Shown: positions 60,077 through 64,000 of the stretch, piece after piece | How positions within the stretch are numbered: the first letter of the stretch is position 1 | How the letters are laid out: each line of letters begins with the position of its first letter | From: Acanthacorydalis orientalis | Taxonomy: Eukaryota > Arthropoda > Insecta > Megaloptera > Corydalidae | Assembly: GCA_034766995.1 (NCBI GenBank) | Contig: CM068317.1 | Location: 38,120,749 to 38,184,748 of the forward strand | Length of the DNA stretch: 64,000 nt | Direction of reading: 5' to 3' | Notes under the pieces: model-generated | Seen by the model: the letters and a program-made list of their open reading frames with translations, nothing else | Told to the model about the DNA's origin: nothing | The model's database searches: none | Translations under genes and position numbers: made by a program

Positions 60077-60587
60077 ATTACTCTGTGTGAATTAAAACTT
60101 ATATTTAATATAGATTAAAATATTTCAGTTGTCCTTCTTAAAACCGTTAAATATTGTCTATAAAAATAATAAAATTCAATAAAAATGAAGAGTCATGTCT
60201 AGAAGTTACAAATCGTCAAAAGTCTGTCATTGAGAAAATGTTCAAAACAGACATTTATGATTATAAAAAAAGATCATATCATTTTTATAAGCGTGCCTAA
60301 CATGAAATAATAATGTAAAAGATTATCCTCTGATTTAATAAACTATAAATTTGCTAATATTTTATGGTTAGAGTGGTATTGATTACAGGTTTAGATAAAT
60401 GCAAGTTCATTCACAATTAAGAATTTCATCGTAGAATGTGCTATTAATTATGTTACGTTATTGATTAATAACTCCTTTTGAGTAATATGTAAATACAGAT
60501 AATTGAGTGCAACAGACCATAAAACTGCAATTAAAATCTATATGCATATTTTAATAAGAATGTGTGAAGCAATAAAATATTAATTCA

Positions 60588-60590
<3 letters not shown>

Positions 60591-60646
<56 letters not shown>
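60591..60646. repeat. (TA)n microsatellite before hAT composite B
   Basis: 56 bp of TA, 20 bp upstream of the hAT-like start. A further tract at 61000-61056 follows the foldback repeat. Confidence 0.95.
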
Positions 60647-60650
<4 letters not shown>

Positions 60651-60666
60651 CTATATGTATATATAG

Positions 60667-60794
60667 CAGGGGTGGGCAACTTCGTCGACAATAAGAACCA
60701 CATGTAATACTTTTCGTATATTTTTGAATCTTCAAGAGCCACAGAAAATATTATTTTAAAATTGTGTTTATAAATAATAAAAAATACAACTTGA
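60667..60794 (+). mobile_element. hAT-like element 5' remnant (composite B)
   Basis: It starts CAGGGGTGGGCAACTTCGTC and follows composite A closely (CTTCAAGAGCCACAGAAAAT, TAAATAATAAAAAATACAAC). At 60790 it jumps to the sequence just before the foldback repeat, so about 205 bp of the hAT part is deleted relative to composite A. A (TA)n tract precedes it, as at 54910. Confidence 0.65.
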
Positions 60795-60995
60795 TATATA
60801 GGTGATTCAATTTAAGCTTCCACATGAAAGTATTAAAGAAAAACGCAAAAATTAAAAAAATCATGTTATTTTCCATTTAGTATTTTAGTTCAATTGTATT
60901 TTAGTATTGAATTGGACTAAAATACTAAATAAAAAATAACAATTTTTCAATTTTGGCGTTCTTTTTTAGACTTTCATGTGAAGCCTAAATTGAAT

Positions 60996-61000
<5 letters not shown>
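60795..61000. repeat. Foldback MITE, copy B
   Basis: The same palindrome as 55248-55457: the left arm starts TAGGTGATTCAATTTAAGC and the right arm ends GCCTAAATTGAATCATCATA. Both arms are present. A (TA)n tract follows at once. Confidence 0.75.
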
Positions 61001-61056
<56 letters not shown>

Positions 61057-61057
<1 letters not shown>

Positions 61058-64000
61058 TGAATTCCCCATTAACGTACGAGATTAAATTCAGTTTTAAAAT
61101 TTAAAATTACAATTTGTTGTTCAGAAAAAATAACAAATTTTTACCAAAATGTATATAAAATGATCCAAACGATTGAAAACTCTATAAAATGGAAGAATTA
61201 ATAAGTTGACACATGTAGTAGATAGTTGTATTCATAGTGAAACAACACTTTCAAATGTGATGTATTTTTTCCCATAATACAGACGAATTTCATTTCCACA
61301 TATTTAAATTCTAATTATCGACATAGCGTTTACAATTTAACCTAAAATGTGTGACACTCTTTTTAATTATCGTCTCCTCTTCATTTCCTTCTACATATTA
61401 CACTATAATTTTTTTATACTTCTTTTTATATTCAAATTTTTCAATTCCAAATTAATGCACTTGCTTTGAAGTTATTTCTTATGGATTTAAAAATGACACT
61501 TTGAATATAATTTGATCAATTTGTAGCAAGGAAAGACATTCGATAATATTATACTAAAAGTGTTACAAAAATATAAAAAGTGAGACCTCGTTTTAGTCCC
61601 TTATATTTGAAGAAGAAAGTATAAATTATAATTGCAGTAATACTGCGTCTTATACTATTTCTTTCTTCGGTAAATTTTTCGCCGTAAATTAAAGTCAAAA
61701 AATTGAACTGATTAAACATCTGCCGGCCTGCCAAAAGTTTCCAGTTCAAAATTTTATGATTTGATATCCATATTTGATCTTGCTATTATGCATTTCAATT
61801 TGATTTCAATAAAATTTATAATTATTAAGTATAAAAACAATAAGGGTATATAATAATGATTTAATAAATCAAGAAAAGATGAAATCAAATATGTAACAAA
61901 CACAAGAACTTACTTTGGGATTTAATGATACATTTTTATTACCTATTATTATTTATTAAATTTTTTTTGTCTTATACATAAATAATAAATTTGATCTATA
62001 TATTTGGTAATAATATTTTTTTGAAGTTTGATACTTGCTTTTAATAAAATATATTATGATTTTATTACATTTTACAAGATTTATAATCAATTGTATTTTA
62101 TAAATTCTAAAAAAAATATTAAATCGATTTTAAATTTATAACATTCTGAAATACTGGTTTCATAATTCTTTAGAACTGATTACAATCACTATTTTGATTT
62201 ATTGTTATACATACATTGTTAATTATTAATTGTTTTATTAATTACATTCAGTGAATTTTTTTTTATATAATTGTAACTCTGACTTTTATCTAATTATTTA
62301 TAAATTGAAATTATGTTCAATAGAAATCGTTAGAATTTTTTACATATAATTTATTATGCTTATTTTTTTTTTATATATATTTCGAGTTATTATAAATTGG
62401 AATGTCTATTGACAACTTCTTGGTCAAATTATCAGTCATCTCTAAATACAAAAATGTATTACATTCTCTAATAAAATTAATAAATTTTTATGATTTTATA
62501 TTTGCAAAGAATGTAAATAAAATCAATTCACTTTTTCCTTATTTCTCAAACTTCCTTATTACACCACATAACTGAAAATTTATATCGAAGATTATAACGG
62601 CTATGAATGAAACCCTCGACCGCATAACAACGACATCCTAAAAAAATATACCACTAAAACCATATCCATGACATGAATGTACTACCACTTCCTCTCATCA
62701 TCAAACATCGACCCAATCTTATAAAGTAAATATAAATAAACATTGTCAGTGATCGTTTGGACAAACAAATAACCTAACAGAAATGATCTATTGTATAGGA
62801 GAAAAAAAAGAATATTTGCGTTTTACGGATCGCAGTTAAAACTGTGCATTGCCTGGAAACCGGACGTCTTCATAACAAAATAATATATTTAGAAGGATGG
62901 ATGTGTCACTCTGGCGTAATTCAGTCACTTGTCATGTGTCGTTCATCATCTTAAAGAAAGAAATCTATTCATACAGCGGTTGAAGAACATAAACGTTGAG
63001 TGTTGAAAATTTATCCACGCGTATCGATGCACAGATGCATGTACAGGATATTCGATAAGTAGTTGTATCGTCGTTTAGATAATATTAATTGCTTCACTTT
63101 TTTGTTTTTAAGGTAGACTGCATTTAAACGTTTATTTAACAACTATTAAACAAATACAGTCAGACTTACATACGCTATCTACGCTTATCTTTCTTTATAA
63201 AATATTCATTATAGTTTCACCTCTCACCCGAGGGTTTGAAAAGCATTAGAAAAGTTTGAATTATCATATTAGTTACGAAGGAAATATTAACATTAAAGTA
63301 GCCACTTCTGTGATTTCATAACAAGAAATATTAATTTTAACAAGATGTTTCTATATCGTGATGCTTTGAAGATCATCCATAAAATCCACACGAGCAACAA
63401 TCGAAACCGACCAATGATGATTTATTGAACATTTTTGAACAAAAAATGTATGATTTGTGAGGTGAAAAAGTAGAATCAAATGTAATTAAAAATGCTAAAT
63501 TATATAAATCGAAAGGATTTTAGTGAATATATCTATTTAAAAAATTAATATGAGATAGAAAATGATTAAAGCATGTAACTTGTAAAGATTTTCCGTTTGT
63601 GATATTAATTGTAATGCTAGTAATTTGCACTAGCAATAGTTTCATGAGTCAATAATAAAGATGTACTTATTTTATTTTGTTTCTTCTAATGAGAAAAACT
63701 TATTTTTTTCAATACAAAATATGTTTTTCTTCAATTAAAACGACTCAATGATTTTACACATGAACTTAACGTCCAGTGAATAAAAAGGATGGCATGAAAT
63801 ATTTGTTAAAAAAAGGACGTTTCGCACACTAATGTTAAAAATCTTCGTTTTACAATCTTAAAAATCTACTTAGAATATTTTCACTTGCACTATTTAATAA
63901 CTATTTACTTTCTATTGAATAACTAACTGCGTTTTAAATTAATTATCCCCTTATACATTAATCAAACTTTTTATCACTTTGTCCGTATTTTCATAAACAT
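61057..64000. other. No gene recognised
   Basis: AT-rich. 62575-62720 is G-poor and C/A-rich on the plus strand. DR-A copy near 63370. No frame or RNA gene supported. Confidence 0.5.
63370..63475 (-). repeat. DR-A copy, reverse
   Basis: GAAGATCATCCATAAAATCC, CAACAATCGAAACCGACCAA, ATGATTTATTGAACATTTTT, TGTATGATTTGTGAGGTGAA. The terminal blocks have diverged. Confidence 0.4.

Larger units (their letters stand above)
55604..60666. other. No protein gene recognised
   Basis: 55860-56300 is less AT-rich (CGCTGACGCGGTGGCCAG) and unassigned. The remainder is AT-rich with the inverted repeat at 56689 and the hairpin candidate at 58573. Confidence 0.5.

Overview
This window looks like very AT-rich, gene-poor nuclear DNA from an insect, probably a hymenopteran. 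The evidence is many decayed mariner, piggyBac-like, hAT-like, pogo/Tigger-like and LINE fragments, about forty long (TA)n tracts, and one split gene of an insect ETS-pathway type. The species is an inference; no lineage-diagnostic gene is present.

The only cellular protein-coding gene I can support is on the minus strand between 37289 and 34996. Two exons join in frame across a GT-AG intron to give a 119-residue protein made of a short acidic N-terminus and a Pointed (PNT/SAM) domain, with no ETS DNA-binding domain. That architecture fits edl/mae (ETS-domain lacking, modulator of the activity of ETS), a small antagonist that acts on Pointed and Yan downstream of EGFR/MAPK signalling. Its intron holds a mariner deletion derivative and three long (TA)n tracts. 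Compositionally distinct DNA about 3.7-4.0 kb upstream of its start codon carries a pair of ETS-type motifs.

Layout. 1-5 kb: a dead full-length mariner (1023-2293), then unannotated DNA. 5-7 kb: a TTAA-ended repeat and a piggyBac-like deletion derivative. 7-17 kb: AT-rich DNA, a mauritiana-type mariner remnant (12382-13206), a second TTAA repeat (15585-16190) and an internally deleted mariner (16750-17288). 20 kb: a LINE 3' end, followed by a candidate regulatory stretch. 22 kb: a 432-bp TTAA element with inverted ends. 25-29 kb: a second mariner with the same internal deletion, a pogo/Tigger-like remnant, and a 565-bp mariner derivative. 29.7 kb: a pogo/Tigger-type MITE. 34-39.5 kb: the edl-like gene and three related mariner pieces. 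40 kb: an LTR-like or promoter-like segment. 42.5-43.1 kb: a third TTAA repeat copy. 44-54 kb: mostly AT-rich DNA with microsatellites, a hAT-like MITE and a second LINE 3' end. 54.9-61 kb: a hAT-plus-foldback composite present twice, and a miRNA-precursor-like hairpin at 58.6 kb. 61-64 kb: nothing coding.

No tRNA, rRNA, CRISPR array or operon was seen. Most other open frames are AT-repeat translations or transposon shadows. The most notable observations are the duplicated hAT/foldback composite, two mariner lineages that spread as specific deletion derivatives, three dispersed repeat families, and several long hairpins.
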